Source of the DNA: Trissonchulus latispiculum
Lineage: Eukaryota > Nematoda > Enoplea > Enoplida > Ironidae
DNA: 64,000 nucleotides
Direction: 5' to 3'
Assembly (NCBI GenBank): GCA_030248195.1
Contig: JASAND010026699.1
Coordinates: forward strand, 1 to 64,000
The notes under the pieces are model-generated. The model saw only the letters and a list, made by a program, of their open reading frames with translations, was not told the DNA's origin and searched no databases. Of the stretch, positions 54,060 through 64,000 are shown one piece after another. The first letter of the stretch is position 1. Each line of letters starts with the position of its first letter. Made by a program: the position numbers and the translations under genes.

Positions 54060-55620
54060 ACAGTTTTTACTATAAATTCATACTAATATTTCTAGTACAA
54101 ACAAACGGCGGAGTACGTCTGAAGCAATACTAACATACAGACTTCGTATACAGTACCATGGACATATATATATATATATATATGTTCTAATTAGAAACGG
54201 TACTAGTACTAGGTAGCGGGCGAAGGTATCTTCAGCCAAGCCTTTTTCTCCCCCCCCCCCTCGTTCCCCTTTCCATCCCGTGTTTTTCTTTTTTTTCCTT
54301 CCGTTTTTTTCGAATAACTTTTATATTTGAGAAAACACTATTTCGAGCGATTTCTTTTAACTGAACTACACCAAATCACTGTTAACTTTTTCGTTCTACT
54401 CCGCGCCGCCCCCTCCTTTTTTGTCTTTTCTTTGCCGAGTCCCTGGACTGACGAAAAACTAACAAACACTTTACATTAAAAACAGACAGACATGCCACTT
54501 AAACACTCACATTATTCAGACAAAGTGACAATACTAGTAGAACGCAAGACTTCGATATTCTGTTCCTGCAGCTAACGACCAACATATCGTAAATATATAT
54601 TCTAACCCCTAAGGAAACTAGCAGTAGGAAGGCGACGGGCGTATCTCTCCTGACAAATTGAGGGCAAAGTGCATAGACACTGCGTAATAGCTAACTTTTT
54701 TGTTCTCCTATTCCCTCGCCCACCTTTTCTCAGCTCCCCCCTCCACCTGGAGTGATGGAAAACTAACACAAACTCCAGATTTAAAACACAGAGAGACGGC
54801 AGACAAAAATTATACTCTTCAGACAACCTGTCAACACTGCTGAGATACAGAAGTTGTATATTCTCCTTCTTGAGGTAACAACAAAAAACTATGGTATATA
54901 TATGTTCTAAGCAGTAACAGAACTTGCACTATAAAGGGGACGGTAATATCACCCGTAACAAACTAAATAGGGGAAGTAGGTAGAGACTGTGTAAACAGTT
55001 CTGGAATAGAGGGGTTCGATATTCTGCCACCAATACATGAGTCTCCATCTGATTTTTCTTTCGACTTTTCCTCAAACAACTTTTATATTTAAAAAATCTT
55101 ATTCCAACTCATTTCTTCAAACTGAAGTACACCAAAGGATACCCAACTTTTTCGTTCTCCTATTCCCTCACCCAGTTTTTCTCGGCTCGCCCCCCCACCT
55201 GGAGTAATGGAAAATTAATACAAACTTCACATTTAAAACAAACAGACACCGCAGACAAAAGATTATACTATTCAGAGAAGCTGCTAAGACTGTTGACATA
55301 CAGGAGTTCTATATTGTCGTTCTCTAGGTAAGGACAAAGGTATCGCATGTAAATGTGTTCTAAGCAGTATATAACTGAAGTTGCATTATAAGTGGGGGGG
55401 TGTGTGTTTTTACAATTGCTTTTTCGAATCTTTTCCTCCCCTGTCCTCTTTTTTTCCTCTCTTGGTCACACCCCCCGCGTTCATCGAAGACTAAAACAAA
55501 CGTTATATTTAAGACAGCTTAACATGGCAAAAAGTAAAAAAAAGGCCAGACTGTTTAAACAAACTGGCAACAGTTCTGGAATACAGGGCTTCGATATTCT
55601 GCTCCTCCAGCTAAGCAACA
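54060..55620. repeat. Imperfect ~300 bp tandem repeats overlapping the OTU/CXC gene 3' end
   Basis: Landmarks recur in order: a TTCGATATTCTG-type word (54549, about 54860, 55010, about 55310, 55590), followed by TTCTAA.CAGTA and then TTTTTCGTTCTCCTATTCCCTC and ACCTGGAGT(A/G)ATGGAAAA blocks. At least four diverged units are present. The rightmost unit runs into the last coding codons of the OTU/CXC gene, so the repeat probably arose by duplicating that gene's 3' end. Confidence 0.6.
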
Positions 55621-58600
55621 AGTATTTACCAAGTTCCTGATTGTGATTCTCACGTCCGCGTCTTCGCGAAAACGAGCGACAACTCCTCCGCAAGCCAGTA
55701 GTAGGCGTTGAGAGTTGTAGGAAGCAGCAACAGCGCGCAAATCAAGTGTTCGGAGCGTCCCTTGACGGGTGCGTAAAACAAGTAGCAGTAGCATGTATTC
55801 GAGGAAGCTCCATTTGCTGTAGTTCAGAGGCATGATGCCGATCGTTCCAAAAATAGACAAACGCGTTCCCAATCGAGTAGACGCCAGATTGGCATCTCGC
55901 ATTGCGGTCAAAACAGGTTTCGGTCTGCTTGTGGCGCGCCGCCCTTCGGGATTTTGACATCCCCAACAAGAACACCTAACACAGCCAACTCCAGCTTTAA
56001 GACAAGGGCATTTCGTAGAGTAGGCTGCGGAAAAACCACTTTTCCTGGAACAATTGGCACCGTATCGTCTGCAATGGCAAGGGTTCCCGGGAGGGGCAGG
56101 CGGACGGTTAAGCGGGATTGTTTTTACCAGCTTAGAATACAGAACTGTATGAATCCTGCTAGGGAGTGACATCCACATCCAGAGGAAGATGTTTTGGCTG
56201 TGTTTCCATGCTACGACGAAACAACCTCCGTCGCGGCATAGGTACCCCAGAGATGCTGGTGGGAGAACCAGGTTAGGGATAAGGGGGATGTCAGACACAA
56301 CAATCACCTGAATCTCGAAGAAATCAGCTAGTATTTGGGCACCTCCATAATGGTTTGGCCACTCTAGTATGTTCTTGTCGGAAAAGCTGGATATCTGAGT
56401 TTCAGACCAATTGTAGCCCAAGTACCTGTTCCAGTTTTCGTTATCCCAAAGAAAAGCACGCACCTGGTTCGTCAACTGGTCGGGGGTGAATTGAGGCTGT
56501 CTGCGCCCCCGGAATCGTGACATATTATGGATTTTGGCCGCGAAATCATTGGCGGTAACAGCAGTACAAAAGCCTGTAAACAGGGCCCCCATGTCACAAC
56601 GTGGCCTTCAGGGATCGCAGTTTCTAGCTGCCCCCACAACACGTTCTGGTTGGAAGCCTGCGCTGAAGGATCGTTCGCAAGGTCTAGCGTTACTGAAACA
56701 TCTTCCAGCGACGCAAGTAGACTCAGACCAGCTAATCTATCCTTCTCTAGGGCTGGTGTGAGAAGGAGCTTGTTCCAGTAGTTCCTTTTCAGGACAGAAT
56801 ATTCCGCGACTGTCATTTCAGGACTGGTGTTCAACGCTTCCAGAGTCCTGGTGGTGATAGCTCTGTCGTCGATAGGCACATCTTTTTGTGTACAGAATTG
56901 ATGTTTCGTCTTGTTCCAACGGTCACGCACTAATGTGAGAACAGCTACAAGAATATCCATACCAACCTCTGCACCAATACAAACGCATGTCGTTTTGAGA
57001 TGACGATGGAAGTTTTCGTTGCGGTTGGTGCCCACACCGACCGGGATGTAGCTACAAAAAAAAGCAAACATTGAGATATGACTAAATATACAATTTGCAA
57101 TTTTTCGTTTTGACAAAGTGACAAGTGACAGGACAAACGGAAAAAAACTATAAATCTCGTTTTGAAAAATTTCATTAATTTTTAACAAAAATTCGGGAAT
57201 TCAAGATTGTGGCTTTATTTTTGAAATTGCAGAAATTTTCCAGTAAAAAGGGGGATGCTTTGTTGCGATAAAAAAATTTTAAGCTGGTAAGCGGGGTCCT
57301 TTATACTGCAAAACGAACTATTCTACCAGACGGGAAAAGAGACACCTTTGACTGCGCCCTTCCCTTCTATGACAACATTTTAAATGCGCGATAAGAATGA
57401 CCTACTGCATATTAAATGTATCGAAAGCTACCCACACGAATTGCGGTATTTTCTAACACTTTTCGTTAGTCTCCGAAGGTTTGGGGAAAATACGAAATAA
57501 CATTGCTCACCACTGCAATATTAGAGATGCTATACCCCCCACCAATGATCCTACGATAAATTGACAGTGGTCTCGTGGGCTTCAAGTTCAACAGGCCTAA
57601 AAATCTTTTAAAATAGAATAATCATTATTCACAATTTTAGAATAAATATATTAACACATGTAATATTAATAAATACAGAAATAGCACCTTAGACATCCTT
57701 TTCTAATATGAACAGCAATTTTGTCACAGATAGAATCAAAACGGCTATTAACAACGAATTCAACCGGGCCGCCAGGAGGGCCGTAGGTTTTGGTCTTCCA
57801 ATGTTTCCGGAATGCTTCGAAATTCAATAGTATCTCATCAGGCCCAGGCGTCGGGGCACGTCTACGTCGCCCCCAGTCCCCCGGTTGGCGGAAAACTTTT
57901 CTGATAGCCAAAAGATATTCCCCATATAGGGAATGAGTCTTCGAGATAGCCTTTAACAAACGTTGAGTGATGTGAAAAAGATCTTGACACCCGCGGATCT
58001 GGTCTCCTAAAATGCCCTTCAGTTTTGCCTCCACCTGGCAGCAACTGTCGGTTACAGCGAACAATACCACAGCCCCGAGTCTAGCCAACTCTCTAGCAGC
58101 AGAATCTATACAGTCGCTAATTTCTTCATATTTTGTCGATCTGCATAGTTTAAGGCCTACGACAACTCCAAATCCGTCGAGAATCGTAGCCAATGCATAA
58201 TATGTCCTGTTCCAGAGACCATTTTCAGTCAGCCCTACAGAGCGAACGAACTTGAACGTATGGTCAATAGATATGTAGTAGTACTCGCCAGTAAAACGGA
58301 GGCAGTAGGAACACTCGGTCACCGGCGCCCACTTATCATAATTAAGCCTGTAGTCCTGCAATATCCACCGCCGCAGGTACGTACGGCTAGGCAAATGCTT
58401 GGCCTTATAACCGTTACGTTCATATGTCTCAGCGATGCAGCTGATTATTTCGCTGAGGTTTTTCTTTCTGCCGAACTCAGTCCTTAAGTATTGTATGAAG
58501 GGAATGGTTAGCCCAGAACGGTGCAGCGGGATGATCGGCACTTCACGCTGCCGTGAAACTTGGAGACAAATGTTAACGTTTGTCGACTGGAAATCATGAC

Positions 58601-58850
58601 TGCGAGCTGAAGGGCAATTACAGATATATTTTCGCCTATCCTTACGGTCGCCCCATCTCCCAGAGACCAGTGGGAAATTATGTTCTGGACACAGCACTTG
58701 TCCCTCGAATCCCTGCATCGGATCCCATACCATGCACCGGACCCGTTTTCCTGCGAGAAGGTACGTCTCGACGCGCCCTGGCTCTAGTCTATGGAGCGAT
58801 TGCCGGTTTAGAAGAGACCAATTTATGCCAGTGCGTCTGTCAACAGGCAT
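55555..58850 (-). CDS. DDE transposase-like protein with C-terminal OTU-like and CXC regions
   Basis: Exon 1 (58850-57688) encodes a Cys-rich N-terminus, then the RNase H-fold core: D196 in YYISIDHTFKF, D268 in FAVTDSCC and QDLFHITQRLLKAISKTHSLYGE. An intron (57687-57052) ends before exon 2, and the joint gives the conserved GCLSYIP. Exon 2 has GTNRNENFHRH, which supplies the likely catalytic Glu. Downstream the frame changes near 56570; in the next frame ALFTGFCTAV and later GGAQILADFFEIQVIVV resemble an OTU cysteine protease, followed by a CXC cysteine cluster (CPCLKAGVGCVRCSCWGCQN). Similar DDE proteins occur in sponges and cnidarians, from what I recall. Catalysis by this copy is uncertain. 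Confidence 0.65.
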
Positions 58851-58863
58851 TTTAGTCTAGAGT

Positions 58864-58959
58864 ATGGACGCAAGAGGGGACCGAGAGACAAGCGCGGTGC
58901 AAAAGACGGGAGATAGGAGCGTTAAACCGGCGGCGGAGTCCAATGGAGAATCTGAAACA
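58864..58959 (+). CDS. Possible first exon of a divergent gene (32 codons)
   Basis: An ATG 13 bp from the divergent transposase start reads MDARGDRETSAVQKTG and stays open to a GTAAGT donor at 58960. Its composition resembles the short disordered exons of the serine-rich gene. No following exon was found, so this is weak. Confidence 0.25.
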
Positions 58960-59019
58960 GTAAGTTAAGATCTGTTAAAGTATGCAAAATAAAAACTAGT
59001 AAGTAATGTACGGTCTAAC

Positions 59020-59290
59020 AAACTATAATATAGTAGGACCAAAAAATGTGTGTACAAACTTCGAGCGTTTATACCAGGTTAACCTTTGAAGTAAATCCCA
59101 AATATGTATGTATTTTTATAATCTTCAGGAACTCTAGATTTCGAAAATCCGGAAATTTCTCCGCATATTGTGGGGTATGGGAGAAAATTTTTAAAATCCG
59201 GAAAATTCGGTTTTCTCGAATTCCGGGAAATGTGTGCATTTTCAAGAGTTCATTCTATTACAAAAGTTGTTCAAACTTGTTCGGTAGTCA
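59020..59290. repeat. Dispersed repeat, copy of 10255-10860 family
   Basis: Shares GGACCAAAAAATGTGTGTAC, GTTTATACCAGGTTAACC, CTAGATTTCGAAAATCCGGA and a TTCATTCTATTACAAAAG tail with the earlier copy, but has only one arm of its foldback. Confidence 0.65.
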
Positions 59291-59689
59291 CACGAAATAA
59301 AAAGAGAGAGGCTACTGAATCTACCAAATAACATACTAGCCATGTTAGATGACGAAAAAAAAACAAGGCATACACAGGTTGTCTGGGGCGAACCCGTCCG
59401 CGCCCCCCCCCGTCCGCTTGAAGCACTATGGAAAAGCACCGAGTGCGATAATACTAGAAAAATTTGCTGAAGCTAGTGTTTTTTTTCTAAATGCATGTTA
59501 AACATACGATTGAAACGTTTCACAACCTCATAGCAATAGTCTAGAAACACCTGCATTTTATTAAGTGAATTTTAGCTGCAGAGGTTCGTATATTTCATTG
59601 CTGCTGCAAGAAGTACTGCCCGATTAAGTACTGTAAAAAAGTTTACATGTTTCCGCTTTTCCGCTCCCCCAGGGGGCCCCCCCAGCGCA

Positions 59690-60520
59690 GCTATTTAGAT
59701 TTGCATTTGCATTGATTTCTTCTAAAATTAATCCTACTGAATAAAAAGAATAGAAGAAGTTTTGGATTTAGCAAATCAAAAATAATTTTTACAGCGCCAA
59801 AATGTATATCTAGAGTAAATTTATTGTAATAAAACACGGGACCTTTTGCACGAGAACAGGGAGACTGGACCAGCCCTCCCAGTCCCGCCCGATACTAACA
59901 GCCTCTGACGCTGCGCCGTCCACCGCGACATCGGCCACTACAAATCTGTTGTCTCCAGGCGAATACGTTTTTATAACAGCTTATCTTATCTCTATTTTAA
60001 AGTTCTAACTACCACACACTGCGAACTCTGCTGGGTACCCTTTTTTTTCGCAAAGGAAGTGGTGCCACAATAAAGAATATGTGTAATACTATGCACTTCG
60101 CGCATTTAAGCGCTGCTATTTTCATTTGCATTTACATTGATTTCTTCTAAAATTAATCCTACTGAATAAAATTAATAGGCGAAGTTTTGGATTTAGCAAA
60201 TTAAAAATAATTTTTGCAGCGCCAAAATGTATATCTAGAATAAATTTATTGTAATAAAACACGGGAGCTTTGGCACGAGAATAGGGGGGCTGGACCAGTG
60301 CTCCCACTCCCGCCCGATACTAACAGCCTCCGATGGTGCGCCGTCCATCGCGTCATCGGCCACTACAAATGTGTTTATCTTATCTAAACAGCTTATCTTA
60401 TCTCTACTTTAAAATTCTAACTAGCACACACTGCGAACTCTCCTGGGTACCCTTTTTTCCACAAAGGGAGTCGTGCCACAATAAAGAATATGTGTAATAT
60501 TATGCACTTCGCGCATTTAA
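59690..60520. repeat. Tandem duplication, two ~420 bp units
   Basis: Unit 1 (about 59690-60110) and unit 2 (about 60111-60520) share TTTGCATTTGCATTGATTTC (TTTACATTG in unit 2), GCGCCAAAATGTATATCTAG and CACACTGCGAACTCT blocks at roughly 90% identity. They are non-coding and lie between the transposase and primase genes. Confidence 0.8.
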
Positions 60521-60624
60521 AATAGTATCGCTAATATAAACAATGGTAGAAATTCTTATTATTCAAGACGAACCTTGTTGACACTGTAAGTCTACTAGAT
60601 GTGAATCGTCGGGTCTAAGGAGAA

Positions 60625-61836
60625 CTACGGGACACATTTTTTCCCGCCGATGATCTTGAAGGGGGCAGAGGGGCCGAGGAAATCGTTGATCGTTCGCACC
60701 CTTTCGTTACGACAACTGTTGCCGTGGCAACGCCACTGATAACATAGGGTATCTTTGTCAAGCGTCAAATAGGAATGGTTCGACTTATGGTAGCGTTTCA
60801 GAAAAGGACACCATCGGTAGTTTCGTATAGAAACTATAACAATACGTTCCAGGCCCCTTACAGATCTTATCTCAAATCCCGGGAAAATGTAAGGAGCGTC
60901 CCTTCTGATTCGGGTTAAGTGATCTTGAGACACTCCATCGGATACAGTTATCTGAGCAGCGAGCTGACCTTCGACTGGACGAATTATTTCAGATCGCGTT
61001 CTGATATAGCGCGATTTTTGTTGTCCTCGCCCCGCCCTCCTCTGCTGCTGTGGTCGCCAGACTTCGCCGTTGGCACACCTGCAGTCGTAAACTCCTACAA
61101 AGCTTCTGAGAAGAGCTTCGTCCAGAGGATTCGGATTTGGAGACTCAAAAATCAGAGGACGCCTTTGCCCCTGCTTCGAAGAAAACGCAATACGAAAATT
61201 CTGGTTCACGGAATACACCGATGGATCCCAGATGCGAAGATGTTCACTTACACTCCCCTGTATATCTCGCAAAAATGTTGCGACAGCGTACGAATTTGGA
61301 AACATTAGGGGACCGGTGTCTATAGCATGAAAACTATTTTTCGTGCCCTTGTTTGCAGACAGGAGGAGAAAGGAAATGTCCGTGTGAGCACAACCGAGCT
61401 CTTGTGAAATAACCCAGGCCATATGGAGTTTGAAGGCTTTAACTAAACGAGCAAAGGACACTTTGTCTTCGGCATCTTCTGTAGTCTTGTCAAAATCAAA
61501 ATAAAGTTTACATCTTCTACTTATGGGAAGGATCTCATAAAAGCACCGTTTCTGCGGCTGTAATCGGAGATACACATGTATAAAATGTTTAACGTCAGAT
61601 ATCAAATAGAAGCGCGCCCCACGACTACCATACTCGTATGAGAGGATGATGACAGAACAAGGATGATTGGAATTTTCATAAGCACGCAAAGCATCAAACA
61701 GTTTCGAAAATATAGTGATCCGTTTCTCAGCAGGACACCCGCACGACAACCTGACCTCGAAATCAAAGTCTTGCAAGTATGTATCCATCAGTAATAAAGT
61801 CAGACGGCCCCAACCTGTGCCTCTAAGTGTATGCAC
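60625..61836 (-). CDS. PrimPol / herpes-type primase (AEP family)
   Basis: The ORF carries the archaeo-eukaryotic primase motifs in order: CKLYFDFDK (metal-binding D114, D116), TKNSFHAID (S168, H170), then DPSVYSVNQNFRIAFSSK (D204, R215, K221). The C-terminal region has a Zn-binding layout (CPF, then HKSNH, then C....C) as in UL52/PrimPol zinc domains. Such enzymes make primers or restart DNA synthesis. The first ATG gives 387 aa (start 61788); the frame also extends upstream to a splice acceptor-like site at about 61854, so an earlier exon may exist. Length is shorter than animal PrimPol (about 560 aa). The frame is intact. Confidence 0.8.
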   Translation of the reverse strand: MHTLRGTGWGRLTLLLMDTYLQDFDFEVRLSCGCPAEKRITIFSKLFDALRAYENSNHPCSVIILSYEYGSRGARFYLISDVKHFIHVYLRLQPQKRCFYEILPISRRCKLYFDFDKTTEDAEDKVSFARLVKAFKLHMAWVISQELGCAHTDISFLLLSANKGTKNSFHAIDTGPLMFPNSYAVATFLRDIQGSVSEHLRIWDPSVYSVNQNFRIAFSSKQGQRRPLIFESPNPNPLDEALLRSFVGVYDCRCANGEVWRPQQQRRAGRGQQKSRYIRTRSEIIRPVEGQLAAQITVSDGVSQDHLTRIRRDAPYIFPGFEIRSVRGLERIVIVSIRNYRWCPFLKRYHKSNHSYLTLDKDTLCYQWRCHGNSCRNERVRTINDFLGPSAPFKIIGGKKCVP

Positions 61837-61983
61837 ACTAGTAAAACTGAAATAAAGAAATAATATCTTTTCACTATGCGAGTAGTACTAGAAAAGATAC
61901 TCTTCTAATCATTATAAGAACAAGAATACCTGGAACGGCATGAAAAAGGAAGGAAGTGAGAAAAACAAAACGTCTTTTCTAGG

Positions 61984-63340
61984 CTGTAGAACTAGCTCTC
62001 GAATGCAGAATAGTCTATCGCAGGAGGGGGAAGCATCAGTAATGAAAAGTCGCCCCGCGTGGCGTCTGTGCGTTCACTGTTCCATAGATTAGTAAAAAGT
62101 AAGATAATTAATACTTTTTCTCTCTGTAATTACTAGTAGAAAACACACTTCTAGTATTTTTAAAAACCACTGCGAATCAAATAAAGCGGAGGTTGCATTT
62201 TAGATTTTCGGGAAATCTTTTCGCCAGATCAAAGTTGACGAGGGCGGTAAACCGTGTAGAATTCTTCCAAAATTTAAACAAATGAACACTAAAGCTAATG
62301 CTGCTGTGCCACCAAAGGGGACATAAGTTTTTCAAAATGAAAATTTCACTGCTATTCTAACTCGAAATTAGAAAATGGTTCAAGTCTGAAAGAACGAAAT
62401 TTTTTCAAAAACAAATTTCGCAAAAGAAAATACTCTTGTTAAAAATGCTATGTGTACTCGCTGAAGTTCTACCATTCAGTTTTCGTATTATCTTATAGTA
62501 CAATATATTTCGTGTTTAATCATCACTCTACCCCCTAGAATCGTCTTGCTTGCCTAATTTAATAACCAACTAAAACTAAAATTATTTGTCTACGTAACTA
62601 GCACGAATGGGCACAAAAAACGCAGAAAAACATTAGTACACTGAACAACATCATCAGTTTAGACTGTAGAACTAGCTCTCGAATGCAGAATAGTCTATCG
62701 CAGGAGGGATACGCATCAGTAATGAAAAGTCGACCCGCGTGGCGTCTGTGCGTTCACTGTTCCATAGAGTAGTAAAAAGTAAGATAATTAATACTTTTTC
62801 TCTCTGTAATTACTAGTAGAAAACACACTTCTAGTATTTTTAAAAACCACTGCGAATCAAATAAAGCGGAGGTTGCATTTTAGATTTTCGGAAAATCTTT
62901 CTCGCCAGATCAAAGTTGACGAGGGCGGTAAACCACGTGGAATTCTTCCAAAATTTAAACAAATGAACACTAAAGCTAATGCTACTGTGCCACCAAAGGG
63001 GACATAAGTTTTTCAAAATGAAAATTTCACTGCTATTCTAACTCGAAATTAGAAAATGGTTCAAGTCTGAAAGAACCAAATTTTTTCAAAAACAAATTTC
63101 GCAAAAGAAAATACTCTTGTTAAAAATGCTACGTGTACTTGCTGAAGTTCTACCATTCAGTTTTCGTATTATCTTATAGTACAATATATTTCGTGTTTAA
63201 TCATCACTCTACCCCCTAGAATCGTCTTGCTTGCCTAATTTAATAACCAACTAAAACTAAAATTATTTGTCTACGTAACTAGCACGAATGGGCACAAAAA
63301 ACGCACAAAACATTAGTACACTGAACAACATCATCATTTT
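61984..63340. repeat. Tandem duplication, two ~680 bp units, about 97% identical
   Basis: Unit 1 begins CTGTAGAACTAGCTCTCG at 61984 and unit 2 with the same word at 62664, an offset of 680 bp. Unit ends read ACTGAACAACATCATCA near 62655 and 63338. Non-coding; a recent duplication. It separates the primase gene from the right-edge ORF. Confidence 0.9.
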
Positions 63341-63468
63341 ACTTTGTTAATCGTCATACGGTGACAGAAATGTCAACAACAAAAATTCCACAACAATAAT
63401 GAGTACATTTCCTTTCTTTTATTGATTAGTTGTCCAAACCACAAACGTAAAAAGAAAGCAGTTAAATT

Positions 63469-64000
63469 TTAAACATCAGGCAGAAAAACGTCCTCCTGTG
63501 TTATTAAAGTATTCCAGACGGAGGCAAAGAACTCTGTTGGAAAACTGATAACTGAATCCGTTGACATGTCCTGGAGTGGGTAGGACAGAGTGTATCTAAC
63601 GTCACGTTCACTCAGTAGATATGGGCGCGCTGTCGCAGCTCGGCAGAACGTGATGTAATCATCATCCTCATTTTCTCCAGTGTCACACTCTTTGAAAAAT
63701 TGAACCAGATATTTCTGCTGCCGCGGCATATAGCACTTGACTGCTGCCAGCCAACCTCCTTGTGCGGATACGTGCCGAAGAAAGGTTGTCAAAACAACTG
63801 TTCCTGCAGGGAGGATTGCAGTTAGGGAGTGAGAATATATCTTCTCTCCGGAGGGTGCTTCCAAGACTGCCCCCCCCCCGGGCACTGGCCACTGGAAAAG
63901 GGATAGAATACAGAGAAGAGTTCTGCTCGACGAACTGCTCGAACGTTGGGACCGCCCTGCCCTTCTGGATATCCCGTATACGGCGGACCCCCTCTTTGGA
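63469..64000 (-). CDS. Unknown protein, 5' end outside the window
   Basis: From 63885 down to the stop at 63469 the frame encodes a 138-residue C-terminus with an acidic DTGENEDDD run, then LLSERDVRYTLSYPLQD and a terminal ITQEDVFLPDV. A run of nine G (63875-63883 region) marks a frame change. Upstream, another frame is open toward the edge (EQNSSLYSIPFP), and the two may be one gene with a slippage or assembly error at the homopolymer. I recognise no domain. It is on the same strand as the primase. Confidence 0.5.
   Translation of the reverse strand, partial: PKRGSAVYGISRRAGRSQRSSSSSSRTLLCILSLFQWPVPGGGAVLEAPSGEKIYSHSLTAILPAGTVVLTTFLRHVSAQGGWLAAVKCYMPRQQKYLVQFFKECDTGENEDDDYITFCRAATARPYLLSERDVRYTLSYPLQDMSTDSVISFPTEFFASVWNTLITQEDVFLPDV

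Overview
The window looks like repeat-rich nuclear DNA of an invertebrate animal. The signs are spliced genes with GT-AG introns, Ty3/gypsy LTR retrotransposons, an antisense initiator tRNA-Met copy used as a primer site, a Polinton/Maverick element, a hAT-type MITE, very long triplet microsatellites and two exons of a cytoplasmic tyrosine kinase. The phylum cannot be fixed from the sequence. The Fes/Fer-like kinase recalls nematode expansions, but that is only a hint. Runs of 8-20 G or C are scattered throughout and often sit where reading frames change, so some breaks may be assembly errors.

Layout. 1-9850: a minus-strand Ty3/gypsy element (Gypsy-1), running off the left edge, with gag, protease, a broken pol, and two unfamiliar ORFs in the env position. 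9850-12500: dispersed repeats and a 1.3 kb hAT-like MITE. 12563-19515: a second, plus-strand gypsy element (Gypsy-2) with short LTRs and an unusual order: a full antisense tRNA-iMet, an env-like membrane glycoprotein, protease, RT, RNase H, integrase, then a NADAR-like domain fused to an SGNH-hydrolase-like domain. 19516-25840: non-coding, with degenerate repeats, poly-G tracts, a 1.4 kb ACT/CTG microsatellite and four copies of a ~145 bp tandem repeat. About 26000-37110: an 11 kb Polinton/adintovirus-like element with packaging ATPase, integrase with chromodomain, penton-like and major capsid proteins, adenain-type protease, and several small genes. It has no DNA polymerase core, but it carries a NADAR-like gene, a TBP-like gene and a possible Bcl-2-like gene. 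It lies about 100 bp upstream of kinase exons (37212-38478).

38480-64000: almost every gene is on the minus strand. A serine-rich gene of small symmetric phase-2 exons (40.9-45.1 kb) is followed, left to right, by an unknown 438-aa ORF (47.3-48.6), a six-exon DUF3987-like P-loop ATPase (49.2-52.0), a DDE transposase-like protein with a C-terminal OTU/CXC region (55.6-58.9), a PrimPol/herpes-type primase (60.6-61.8) and an unknown ORF cut by the right edge. A primase, a helicase-like ATPase and a transposase on one strand suggest a large self-replicating mobile element or endogenised virus whose ends are not in view.

The points most worth following up are: (i) NADAR-like domains in two unrelated mobile elements 11 kb apart; (ii) TBP-like and Bcl-2-like genes in a Polinton that has lost its polymerase core; (iii) the primase/DUF3987/DDE-OTU cluster; (iv) the env-before-pol Gypsy-2 with an antisense tRNA carrying CCA. 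All assignments were made by reading motifs by eye; no database search was possible.
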